From NCBI GenBank assembly GCA_900547745.1, contig URHT01000006.1, forward strand, positions 1 to 61,768: DNA of 61,768 bases, given 5' to 3'. The notes under the pieces are model-generated. The model was not told the DNA's origin and did no database searches. It was given only the letters and a program-made list of their open reading frames with translations. The DNA comes from an uncultured Eubacteriales bacterium (GTDB taxonomy: Bacteria > Bacillota > Clostridia > Oscillospirales > Oscillospiraceae). The translations under genes were made by a program, and so were the position numbers. Shown here piece after piece: positions 20,622 through 31,308 of the stretch (positions within the stretch are counted from its first letter, which is position 1; each line of letters starts with the position of its first letter).

Positions 20622-20633
20622 AGCGATCCTCCC

Positions 20634-21419
20634 TTATACAAAGCGCCGGATGACCACCGGCAGACGCCCCTTTTTCGTGGGGCCTCCCACGCTGTCCAGC
20701 ACGCATTTTCCCAGTCCCCGGCAGGTGATGGTATCCCCTGCCGCCACCGGCTTGTCCGGCTTCTGGCACACCGTCCAGTTTACCTGCACCGCGCCCTTTT
20801 CCACGGCCTCCGCCGCCTTGCCCCGGCTGACGGAAAAGCCCGCCGCCAGCACGTTGTCCAGCCGCAGGGACGACACGGTGTCCCGCACCTCCTTACACGG
20901 CTGCGCGGGTATCTCCAGCTCCTCCAACGGCAGGGGCGCGGTCTTCAGCTTCACCCGGCCCGCCGACTCCCAGTCCGACAGCAGGAACGCCGCCGTTTTC
21001 GGCAGGGTCAGTACCTGACACCGGTTCTCTGTCACCAGTATATCGCCAATGGTGCCCCGGGTCAATCCCAAGCCCATCAGACTTCCCAGAAAATCCCGGT
21101 GGGTCAGACTCTCGCCGCCGTACCACGACGCCGTCACCGCCGCGATGGCGTCCGGCTCCGGCTCTGCCGCCCAGTCAGGCAGGAAGAACAGCCGCTGCCG
21201 CTCCGCCCCGTCGTAGCCGCCAAAGAACACATAGCCGTCGTGTACGCCCAGCGCGCCCAGCAGGCGCTGGGCCGCCGCCTGCTCCTGCGGCGACAGGAAA
21301 TCCGTGGCTGTCGGTATGCTGCGCAGGCGGCACTGCTCCCACTTATCCCACACACGGCCCAGCAGCAGGCGCTCGTCCTCATCCCGGGCCGCCCGATCCA
21401 GCAGTTCACGCCTGTCCAT
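20634..21419 (-). CDS. YlmH-like RNA-binding S4-domain protein
   Basis: The 261-residue protein has an N-terminal YlmH domain (DRRELLDRAARDEDERLLLGRVWDKWE at the start, then HRDFLGSLMGLGLTRGTIGDI in the middle) and a C-terminal S4 RNA-binding domain (about 180-255, SLRLDNVLAAGFSVSRGKAAEAVEKGAVQVN). YlmH-family proteins bind ribosomal RNA or the 50S subunit and have been tied to cell division and ribosome rescue. In many Firmicutes ylmH lies in the division cluster, whereas here it is coupled to an ABC exporter: its start lies inside the exporter gene, 14 bases from its end. The ATG at 21419 follows GGGAGG. Confidence 0.87.
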   Translation of the reverse strand: MDRRELLDRAARDEDERLLLGRVWDKWEQCRLRSIPTATDFLSPQEQAAAQRLLGALGVHDGYVFFGGYDGAERQRLFFLPDWAAEPEPDAIAAVTASWYGGESLTHRDFLGSLMGLGLTRGTIGDILVTENRCQVLTLPKTAAFLLSDWESAGRVKLKTAPLPLEELEIPAQPCKEVRDTVSSLRLDNVLAAGFSVSRGKAAEAVEKGAVQVNWTVCQKPDKPVAAGDTITCRGLGKCVLDSVGGPTKKGRLPVVIRRFV

Positions 21420-23169
21420 AGGCACCTCCCAGATCCTGTGTGCGGTACAGCCTTGCATACGCGCCGTTCAGCGCCAGCAGCTGCCGGTGGCTGCCCTCCT
21501 CGGCGATGCGGCCGTTCTGGATCACCAGAATACGATCCGCCGCCCGGATGGTGGACAGCCGGTGGGCGATGATGAGGGTGGTGCGCCCCTGTGAAAGCTG
21601 GTCAAAGGCCCCCTGTATCTTCGCCTCCGTCACGCTGTCCAGCGCGGAGGTGGCCTCATCCAGGATGAGGATGGGCGGGTCCTTCAGGAAGATGCGGGCG
21701 ATGGACACCCGCTGCTTCTGGCCGCCGGACAGCAGTGTGCCCCGCTCGCCCACATAGGTATCGAAGCCGTCGGGCATGGCCATGATATCCTCGTAGATCT
21801 CTGCCCGCCTGGCCGCGGCCTCTACCTCCTCGTCGGAGGCGCCTGGCCGCCCGTAACGGATGTTCTCCCGGATGGTGTCGGCAAACAGGAATACATCCTG
21901 CTGCACGATGCCGATGGCCCGGCGCAGGGAGCTCTGCGTCACCTGCCGCACGTCCAGTCCGTCCACCCGGATGCTGCCCTCGTCCACGTCGTAGAACCGG
22001 GGCAGCAGCTGGCATAGGGTGCTCTTGCCGCCGCCGGAGGGTCCCACCAGCGCCACCGTCTCCCCGGCGGGGACGGACAGGGACACGTCGTGCAGCACCT
22101 CCGTCTCCCCGCTGTAGGTAAAGGACACATGGGACACATCCACCGCGCCCCGCACGTCCGTCAGCTCCACGGCGTCGGGGGCGTCCTGAATGGTGGGCTC
22201 CGTGCGCATCAGCTCGGCAAAGCGGTTCAGTCCCGCAAAGCCGTTGGAGAACATCTCCGAGAAGTTGGCCAGCTTTCGGATGGGGCTGACGAAGGAGGTG
22301 ACGTACAGGGAAAACGTGATAAGGTCCACATAGTCCATGCGCTCCTGCATGATGAGCCAGCCGCCCACGGCGATCACCGCCACCGGCAGGATGTTGGTGA
22401 AAAACTCCATCACGGCGGTGAAGAAGCCCATCTCCTTGTGGAAGCCGCGCTTGGCGGTCTTGAACACCTCGTTGGCCTCGTCGAACCGCTCCTGCTGGGC
22501 GTCCTCGTTGGCGAAGGCCTTGGTGGTGCGGACGCCGGACAGGCCGGACTCGATGGCGGCGTTGATAACGCCGGTCTTCTGCTTGGCGGCGCGGGAGGCG
22601 GCGCTCATCTGCTTCCTGCGGCGCAGCGCCGCCAGCAGCAGCACCGGCAGCATCACCAGCAGCACCAGCGCCAGCTCCCAACGGATGCAGAACATCACCA
22701 CCAGCGCGCCCACGATGGTCACAAGGGAGATGAACAGATCCTCCGGTCCGTGGTGGGCCAGCTCGGTCACCTCGAACAGGTCGCTGGTCAGGCGGCTCAT
22801 CAGCTGTCCGGTACGGTTCTTGTCATAGAAGTCAAAGCCCAACTCCTGCATGTGGTGGTACAGGTCGCGCCGGATGTCGGCCTCCACCCGGATGCCGAAG
22901 GTGTGGCCCCAGTAGGCCACCACGAAGTACAGGCCGGAGCGCACCACATACGCCGCCACCACCGCCGCCATCACGATGAAGAACACCCGGAACTGCTTTT
23001 CCGGCAGCCATGTGTACAGCGCGGTGCGGGACACCAGCGGAAACGCCAGATCCACCACGGCGATAAGGAACGCGCAGGTCATATCCAGCGCGAACAGCCG
23101 CCGGTGGGGCTTAAAATAGGACAGGAATATCCGCAGCAGGCCGCGGGTCTGGAAATCTTTTGTCGTCAT
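21406..23169 (-). CDS. ABC exporter, fused membrane and ATPase domains
   Basis: A 587-residue half-transporter. Six membrane helices fill about residues 20-310, followed by the nucleotide-binding domain with Walker A GPSGGGKST, Q loop (VQQDVFLF), signature LLSGGQKQR, Walker B ILILDEATSALD and the switch histidine IIAHRLSTI. It resembles MsbA/LmrA-type lipid or multidrug exporters that work as homodimers. No partner half-transporter gene adjoins it. It leads a leftward operon with ylmH, DUF896 and the XpaC-like gene, and its ATG has GAGGAG upstream. Confidence 0.93.
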   Translation of the reverse strand: MTTKDFQTRGLLRIFLSYFKPHRRLFALDMTCAFLIAVVDLAFPLVSRTALYTWLPEKQFRVFFIVMAAVVAAYVVRSGLYFVVAYWGHTFGIRVEADIRRDLYHHMQELGFDFYDKNRTGQLMSRLTSDLFEVTELAHHGPEDLFISLVTIVGALVVMFCIRWELALVLLVMLPVLLLAALRRRKQMSAASRAAKQKTGVINAAIESGLSGVRTTKAFANEDAQQERFDEANEVFKTAKRGFHKEMGFFTAVMEFFTNILPVAVIAVGGWLIMQERMDYVDLITFSLYVTSFVSPIRKLANFSEMFSNGFAGLNRFAELMRTEPTIQDAPDAVELTDVRGAVDVSHVSFTYSGETEVLHDVSLSVPAGETVALVGPSGGGKSTLCQLLPRFYDVDEGSIRVDGLDVRQVTQSSLRRAIGIVQQDVFLFADTIRENIRYGRPGASDEEVEAAARRAEIYEDIMAMPDGFDTYVGERGTLLSGGQKQRVSIARIFLKDPPILILDEATSALDSVTEAKIQGAFDQLSQGRTTLIIAHRLSTIRAADRILVIQNGRIAEEGSHRQLLALNGAYARLYRTQDLGGAYGQA

Positions 23170-23205
23170 ATTTCTCCTCGCTCAATATCGCATATTCAGC
23201 CAGAT

Positions 23206-23234
23206 ATTATACCACATTTACGCCGTCCGCGCAA
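23206..23234 (-). promoter_or_regulatory. Promoter of the ABC exporter operon
   Basis: Minus-strand TTGCGC (23234-23229), 17-base spacer, consensus TATAAT (23211-23206), 37 bases before the exporter start codon. Confidence 0.65.
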
Positions 23235-23303
23235 GGCCTGCCCTCCTTGCCGATCCTGCACGGTTTTTCCGGTTTTTCTGCTTCGGAAAGGGCGAAATAC
23301 AGC

Positions 23304-23332
23304 TTGTAGGATGGAGCGCGGCATGGTATACT
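23304..23332 (+). promoter_or_regulatory. Promoter of the radC-uvrB repair cluster
   Basis: TTGTAG (23304-23309), 17-base spacer, TATACT (23327-23332), 36 bases upstream of radC. No LexA box is evident in the short region I could inspect. Confidence 0.55.
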
Positions 23333-23367
23333 ATATTATTCGGAAAACACGGCGAGGGGGGACGTAC

Positions 23368-24042
23368 ATGGGGCTGCACGACGGACACCGGCAGCGGGCG
23401 AAGGAGCGCTACCGCCAGGTGGGCGCGGACGCGCTGGCGGATCATGAGTTACTGGAGCTGGCACTGTTTTACGCCATCCCACGGCAGGACACCAACGAGA
23501 CGGCCCACCGGTTACTCAAGCGCTTCCGCTCGTTACAGGGCGTTTTGCAGGCATCGCCGGAGGAGCTGGAGCAGGTGGAGGGCGTGGGTGCCGGCGCCGC
23601 CCTGCTGCTGCGCTTGATGGCGGATATCAGCCAGCGGGCGCGGATCACCAGTCTGCCGGAGAAGATCCTCAATTCGCCGGACCGCACCGGCGCCTATTTC
23701 ATGGAGCTGCTGGCGGGGCAGAAGCGGGAGCTTTTGTATCAGGTATGTCTGGACGGAAAGGGCAAGCTGCTGACCTGCCGGTGCATTGCCAAGGGGACGG
23801 TGTCCGCCTCCGCCGTCCATGTGCGGCAGGTAGTGGAGAATGCCCTGTACGCAGGAGCCAGCACCATCATTCTGGCGCACAACCATCCCAGCGGCGTGGC
23901 ACTGCCCTCCGACGCCGACGTGCTGGTGACCCATCGGATACAGGAGGCTCTGGCCCCGCTGGGCATCCGGCTGGCCGACCACATCATCGTGGCGGACGAC
24001 GACTACGTCTCCATGGCGGAGAGCGGATTTTTGCGGAGATGA
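23368..24042 (+). CDS. radC: RadC-family JAB/MPN-domain protein
   Basis: The 224-residue protein has the UPF0758/RadC layout: an N-terminal helix-hairpin-helix region (LADHELLELALFYAIPRQDTNE, then EELEQVEGVGAGAALLLRL) and a C-terminal MPN domain with the metal motif AHNHPSGVALPSDAD. Despite its name a role in DNA repair is not firmly shown for the family; a metalloprotease-like or nuclease activity is assumed from the motif. The ATG at 23368 has GAGGGGGG seven bases upstream. It is immediately followed by uvrB, 12 bases away. Confidence 0.9.
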   Translation: MGLHDGHRQRAKERYRQVGADALADHELLELALFYAIPRQDTNETAHRLLKRFRSLQGVLQASPEELEQVEGVGAGAALLLRLMADISQRARITSLPEKILNSPDRTGAYFMELLAGQKRELLYQVCLDGKGKLLTCRCIAKGTVSASAVHVRQVVENALYAGASTIILAHNHPSGVALPSDADVLVTHRIQEALAPLGIRLADHIIVADDDYVSMAESGFLRR

Positions 24043-24054
24043 AGGGAGGGTGCT

Positions 24055-26019
24055 ATGCCTGATTTCAAAGTTATTTCGGAGTACAGCCCCGCCGGCGACC
24101 AGCCCCAGGCCATCGAAAAGCTGGCGCAGGGGCTGGAAAACGGCCTGCGGGAGCAGGTGCTCAAGGGCGTCACCGGCTCCGGCAAGACCTACACCATGGC
24201 CAAGGTCATCGAAAAGGTCAACCGTCCCACGCTGGTGCTGGCCCACAACAAGACGCTGGCGGCCCAGCTGTGCGAGGAGTTCCGGGAGTTTTTCCCCCAC
24301 AACGCCGTGGAGTATTTCGTATCCTACTACGACTACTATCAGCCGGAGGCGTATATCCCCCACACGGATACCTACATTGAGAAGGACGCCTCCACCAACG
24401 AGGAGATCGATCGGCTGCGGCTCAGTGCCACCTGCGCGCTGCTGGAGCGGCGGGACGTGATCGTGGTGTCGTCGGTGAGCTGCATCTACGGGCTGGGCGA
24501 GCCGGACGACTTTGCGCGGATGATGATCTCCCTGCGGGTGGGTATGACCATGGACCGGGACGAGCTGCTGCGGCGTCTGGTGGAGGACCGGTACGAGCGC
24601 AACGATGTGGCGTTCCAGCGGAATATGTTCCGGGTGCGGGGCGACACGGTGGAGCTGTATCCCGCGTACTACAAAGACCGGGCCATCCGGGTGGAGTTCT
24701 TTGGCGACGAGATCGAGCGCATCACCGAGTTCCACCCCGTCACCGGCACGGCGCTGAAGTCCCTGCAGCATGTGGCGGTGTACCCCGCCAGCCACTACGT
24801 CACCCCCAAGGACAAGCTGGAGCGGGCGGCGGAGGAGATCGAGCGGGAGCTGGCCCAGCAGAAGGCGCTGTTTGAGGAGCAGGGCAAGCTCATCGAGGCC
24901 CAGCGCATTGACCAGCGCACCCGCTACGACGTGGAGATGATGCGGGAGCTGGGGTACTGCTCCGGCATCGAGAACTATTCGCGGATCATTTCCCAGCGGC
25001 CGGCGGGGTCGCCGCCTATGACGCTGCTGGACTTCTTCCCCGATGATTTCGTGCTGTTCGTGGACGAGAGCCATGTGACGCTGCCGCAGGTGCGCGCCAT
25101 GTATAACGGCGACCATGCCCGCAAGCAGAGTCTGGTGGAGTACGGCTTCCGCCTGCCCTGCGCCTTCGACAACCGGCCGCTGAAGTTCGAGGAGTTCGAG
25201 GAGCGGTTCCATCAGGCGGTATACGTCTCCGCCACGCCGGGGGACTTTGAAAAGGCCCATGCCGATCAGGTGGTGGAGCAGGTCATCCGCCCCACGGGTC
25301 TGTTGGATCCGCGGGTAGAGGTGCGGCCCATCACCGGCCAGATCGACGATCTGGTGGCGGAGATCCACGCCCGGGAGCAGCGGAACGAGCGGGTGCTGGT
25401 GACAACGCTGACCAAACGGATGGCGGAGGATCTTACCGCCCACTTCCGGGGGCTTGGCATCAAGGTGCGGTATATGCACGCCGATGTGTCGGCGCTGGAG
25501 CGGATGGAGATCATCCGGGATCTGCGGCTGGGCGAGTTCGATGTGCTGGTGGGCATCAATCTGCTGCGGGAGGGCCTTGACCTGCCGGAGGTGTCGCTGG
25601 TGGCCATTCTGGACGCGGACAAGGAGGGCTTCCTCCGCAGTGAGACCAGCCTCATTCAGACCATTGGCCGCGCCGCCCGCAATGCGGAGGGTCTGGTGAT
25701 TCTCTACGCGGACACCGTCACGCCGTCCATGCGCTCGGCCATGGACGAAACGGAGCGCCGCCGGAAATTACAGGATACCTTCAATCGCGCCCATGGCATT
25801 GTGCCCCGCACCATCCGCAAGAGTGTGCGGGAGATGGTGGAGATCAGCCACAGCGCCGAGGAGGCGTCCCGGATCAGCAAGAAGAAGCTCAGCGACCGGG
25901 AGCGGGCGGAGACCATCGCCCGTCTGGAAAAAGAGATGAAGGAGGCCAGCCGTATGCTGGAGTTCGAGTACGCCGCGCTGCTGCGGGATCAGATCATCCA
26001 GCTGCGGGGGCAGAAATAA
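24055..26019 (+). CDS. uvrB: UvrABC excinuclease subunit B
   Basis: The 654-residue damage-verification helicase of nucleotide excision repair. It has Walker A GVTGSGKTYT, the beta-hairpin sequence YYDYYQPEAYIP that inserts between DNA strands, helicase motifs DESH (FVDESHVTLPQ) and QTIGRAARN, and the C-terminal UVR motif (IARLEKEMKEASRMLEFEYA) that contacts UvrC. All are intact and length is normal. GGGAGG precedes its ATG. uvrA lies about 2 kb downstream in the same orientation. Confidence 0.97.
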   Translation: MPDFKVISEYSPAGDQPQAIEKLAQGLENGLREQVLKGVTGSGKTYTMAKVIEKVNRPTLVLAHNKTLAAQLCEEFREFFPHNAVEYFVSYYDYYQPEAYIPHTDTYIEKDASTNEEIDRLRLSATCALLERRDVIVVSSVSCIYGLGEPDDFARMMISLRVGMTMDRDELLRRLVEDRYERNDVAFQRNMFRVRGDTVELYPAYYKDRAIRVEFFGDEIERITEFHPVTGTALKSLQHVAVYPASHYVTPKDKLERAAEEIERELAQQKALFEEQGKLIEAQRIDQRTRYDVEMMRELGYCSGIENYSRIISQRPAGSPPMTLLDFFPDDFVLFVDESHVTLPQVRAMYNGDHARKQSLVEYGFRLPCAFDNRPLKFEEFEERFHQAVYVSATPGDFEKAHADQVVEQVIRPTGLLDPRVEVRPITGQIDDLVAEIHAREQRNERVLVTTLTKRMAEDLTAHFRGLGIKVRYMHADVSALERMEIIRDLRLGEFDVLVGINLLREGLDLPEVSLVAILDADKEGFLRSETSLIQTIGRAARNAEGLVILYADTVTPSMRSAMDETERRRKLQDTFNRAHGIVPRTIRKSVREMVEISHSAEEASRISKKKLSDRERAETIARLEKEMKEASRMLEFEYAALLRDQIIQLRGQK

Positions 26020-26028
26020 AGAACCGCT

Positions 26029-26928
26029 ATGAACAAGACGATCTCGTATATCTATGTGATCCTCAGCGCCGTGTGCTGGGGCTTTATCGGATTTTCCAAC
26101 CGGCTGCTGACGGAGGCGGGCATGACGCTGGGCAACCGGGTGTTCGTCCGGAACTTCGGGACGCTGCTGGTGCTGACGGTGGTGTTTGGCCTGTTCCACC
26201 GGCAGGTGTTTCGCATCAGGCTGAAGCACCTGCCCATCTTTCTGGGGTCGGGGCTGATCAGCATCCTGCTTCTGAGCGTGGTGTATTTCCAGTGCCAGAC
26301 CATGTGCTCGCTGTCGGTGGCGGCGGTGCTGCTGTACCTGGCGCCGTCCTTCGTGGTGCTGGCCAGCGCCGTGCTGTGGAAAACGCCGCTGACCATGGGG
26401 AAGGTAGCGGCGCTGTGCGTGTCGCTGCTGGGCTGCATCATGGTCAGCGGTGTGCTGGGCGGGGATATGACCGCCTCGTGGGCCGGTATCGGCCTTGGCG
26501 TGGTGTCCGGCATGTGCTACGCCAGCTACACCGTGTTCAGCCACTACGGCCTTGCCCGCTATGAAAGCTACACCATGATCTACTGGACGTTTCTGGTGGC
26601 GGGGCTGGGCTCCGTGTTCTTTGCGGACATCCCGGCGCTGCTGCCGGTGTTCCAGCAGCCCAAGGGCATCATCGGCGGCATCGGCGTGGTCATTGTGGCC
26701 ACGGTGCTGCCCTACATCTTCTACACCAAGGGACTGGAGGGCGTGGAGAGCGGACGCGCCTCCATCATCACCAACATCGAGCCGGTGGTGGAGACGCTGG
26801 TGGGCATCACCGTGTTCCATGAGGCCCTGACCGTCTGGACGGTGCTGGGCGTGGGCTGTGTCATCGGCTGTGTGGCGCTGCTGGCGCGGGAGGGACGACA
26901 TGAACGAAAAGAAGCTGCCGCTGAATAG
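26029..26928 (+). CDS. DMT-superfamily (EamA-type) transporter
   Basis: A 299-residue protein with ten predicted membrane helices in two EamA repeats; the second half includes the typical SIITNIEPVVETLVGITVFHE segment before the last helices. Family members move small metabolites or amino acids out of, or nucleotide sugars and others into, the cell; the substrate cannot be told here. It begins nine bases after the uvrB stop with only a weak ribosome-binding site, suggesting coupling to uvrB translation. traX begins inside its 3' end. Confidence 0.9.
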   Translation: MNKTISYIYVILSAVCWGFIGFSNRLLTEAGMTLGNRVFVRNFGTLLVLTVVFGLFHRQVFRIRLKHLPIFLGSGLISILLLSVVYFQCQTMCSLSVAAVLLYLAPSFVVLASAVLWKTPLTMGKVAALCVSLLGCIMVSGVLGGDMTASWAGIGLGVVSGMCYASYTVFSHYGLARYESYTMIYWTFLVAGLGSVFFADIPALLPVFQQPKGIIGGIGVVIVATVLPYIFYTKGLEGVESGRASIITNIEPVVETLVGITVFHEALTVWTVLGVGCVIGCVALLAREGRHERKEAAAE

Positions 26929-27595
26929 CCTGCACCTGAAGCTGCTGGCCGCGGCATCCATGCTCATCGACCACATGGGCTTTACGCTGTTTCCCTTTGC
27001 CCATTGGATGCGGTGCGTGGGGCGGCTGGCCTTCCCCATCTTCTGCTTCCTCATCGCGGAGGGCTGCGCCCACACCCGGGACAAGAAGCGGTACGCGGTG
27101 CGGCTGCTGCTGTTCGCCCTGCTGTCGGAGCTGCCGTTCAACCTGATGTGTACCGGACAGTGGTTCTCCTTGCAGTACCAGAACGTGCTGTGGACGCTGC
27201 TGCTGGGCGCGCTGGTGTGCTGGGCCATGGACTGGGCCAAAACGAAGCCGGAGATGTGGCAGCGGCTGCCGGCGGATGCGGCCATCGCCGTGGGGTTCAT
27301 TCTGGGCCAGTGGGGCAATACGGACTACGGTGGATGGGGCGTGCTTCTGGTGCTGCTGTTTTACCTGACCCGGGAGGTCAGGGGGAAGTGGGCCATCCAG
27401 CTGGTGGGCATGTTCCTTTTCTGCTGGTTCTGTACGCCGTGGCGCACGGAGCTGCTGGCCATGCCGGCGCTGCTGCCCATCTTCCTGTACAACGGGGAGC
27501 GGGGCCTCTCCAACCGGGCGGTACAGTACGGATTTTACGCCTTCTACCCCGTCCATATCCTGATTTTGAGCGTGCTGGCACAGTACGTATTCTGA
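26900..27595 (+). CDS. TraX-family integral membrane protein
   Basis: A 231-residue multi-spanning protein. The opening LHLKLLAAASMLIDHMGFTLFP, then RCVGRLAFPIFCFLIAEG and the late YPVHILIL segment, match the TraX/acyltransferase-like family, first known from pilin acetylation on the F plasmid but common in Firmicute chromosomes. Its chromosomal role is unknown; an acyl-transfer reaction on an envelope component is the usual guess. The ATG at 26900 has GGGAGG upstream and overlaps the transporter gene by 29 bases. Confidence 0.85.
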   Translation: MNEKKLPLNSLHLKLLAAASMLIDHMGFTLFPFAHWMRCVGRLAFPIFCFLIAEGCAHTRDKKRYAVRLLLFALLSELPFNLMCTGQWFSLQYQNVLWTLLLGALVCWAMDWAKTKPEMWQRLPADAAIAVGFILGQWGNTDYGGWGVLLVLLFYLTREVRGKWAIQLVGMFLFCWFCTPWRTELLAMPALLPIFLYNGERGLSNRAVQYGFYAFYPVHILILSVLAQYVF

Positions 27596-27608
27596 GGAGG
27601 TGCCTTTC

Positions 27609-28091
27609 ATGGCAAAGCATAAAGAGGAAAAGACCAACGTGATGCGCACGCTGGAGCAGAAGAAGATCGCCTACACCGCTCACGCCTACGACCCGGAGGG
27701 GCCGATTGACGGCGTGTCCGTGGCGCAGACGCTGGGACAGCCGGCGGAGCAGGTGTTCAAGACGCTGGTGACCAGAGGGGCCTCCGGCGGGTACTATGTG
27801 TTCGACATCCCCGTGGCGGAGAACCTCGATTTGAAGAAGGCGGCCAAGGCCGTGGGGGAGAAGTCCGTGGCCATGCTGCCCCAGAAGGAGCTGCTGGGCC
27901 TGACGGGCTACGTCCACGGCGGATGCAGCCCCGTGGGGATGAAGAAGCAGTTCCCCACGGTGTTCCACGAGACGGCGGTGCTGTACGACACCGTCTGCGT
28001 CAGCGCGGGCCGGATCGGCGCGCAGGTGGAGTGCCGGCCCGGCGACCTCATCGCCCTGCTGCGGGCGAAAACAGCAGATATCATCGTATAA
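27609..28091 (+). CDS. ybaK: YbaK/EbsC-type Cys-tRNA(Pro) deacylase
   Basis: The 160-residue protein is a YbaK-like trans-editing enzyme that hydrolyses Cys-tRNA(Pro) made in error by prolyl-tRNA synthetase. It has the conserved KTLVTRG segment (VFKTLVTRGASGGYYVFDIPVAE in two pieces), KKAAKAVGEKSVAML and the GYVHGGCSPVGMKK loop, all diagnostic. The ATG at 27609 is preferred over the in-frame GTG at 27600 because the TGAGGAGG site ends eight bases before it. It sits between traX and uvrA in the repair cluster. Confidence 0.92.
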   Translation: MAKHKEEKTNVMRTLEQKKIAYTAHAYDPEGPIDGVSVAQTLGQPAEQVFKTLVTRGASGGYYVFDIPVAENLDLKKAAKAVGEKSVAMLPQKELLGLTGYVHGGCSPVGMKKQFPTVFHETAVLYDTVCVSAGRIGAQVECRPGDLIALLRAKTADIIV

Positions 28092-28102
28092 AGAGGACGA
28101 CC

Positions 28103-30928
<2,826 letters not shown>

Positions 30929-30972
30929 CGCCATCGCCCGCCGCCGCATAGACTGTGGCAGGGGGTGACGGC

Positions 30973-31293
30973 ATGGAGATCTGGCAGGACGGCGTACTGG
31001 CCGGACTGGCGGCCGTGGGACTGACGGCGCTCATATGGCTGCTGGCGGGGGCGCTGTTCCGCTGGCAGGAGCGCCCGCTGGACGCGGTATATGTGGTGGC
31101 GCTGACCGGCGGCGCGGAGAAGCTGGACATGACGCTGCGGGAGCTGGCGCGGGAGCGCCGTCTGCCGGTGGTGCTGGTGGACGGCGGCCTGACCGCCGAG
31201 GGACGGCAGCGGACAGAGCTGCTGACCGCCCGGTACGGTGCGGTGCTGGTAACGCCGCAGCAGCTGGCGGAGCTGTATACGAAAGAGAGATAG
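30973..31293 (+). CDS. Small single-pass membrane protein of unknown function
   Basis: I do not recognise this 106-residue protein. A hydrophobic helix spans about residues 8-30. The cytoplasmic remainder alternates predicted strands and helices (VYVVALTGG, LPVVLVDGG, GAVLVTP), suggesting a small alpha/beta domain. It sits between uvrA and recD2 in the same orientation, with GGGGGTG before its ATG and 15 bases before recD2. The even coding character and conserved spacing suggest a real gene. Its link to repair is only positional. Confidence 0.65.
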   Translation: MEIWQDGVLAGLAAVGLTALIWLLAGALFRWQERPLDAVYVVALTGGAEKLDMTLRELARERRLPVVLVDGGLTAEGRQRTELLTARYGAVLVTPQQLAELYTKER

Positions 31294-31308
31294 ACGGGAG
31301 GAGAGGCC

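Noticed and set aside
22090..23367. Very long open frame on the plus strand joined in frame to radC
   Set aside because: It lies antisense to the ABC exporter, which has all expected motifs. Only the part from 23368, with a ribosome-binding site and RadC domains, is coding.
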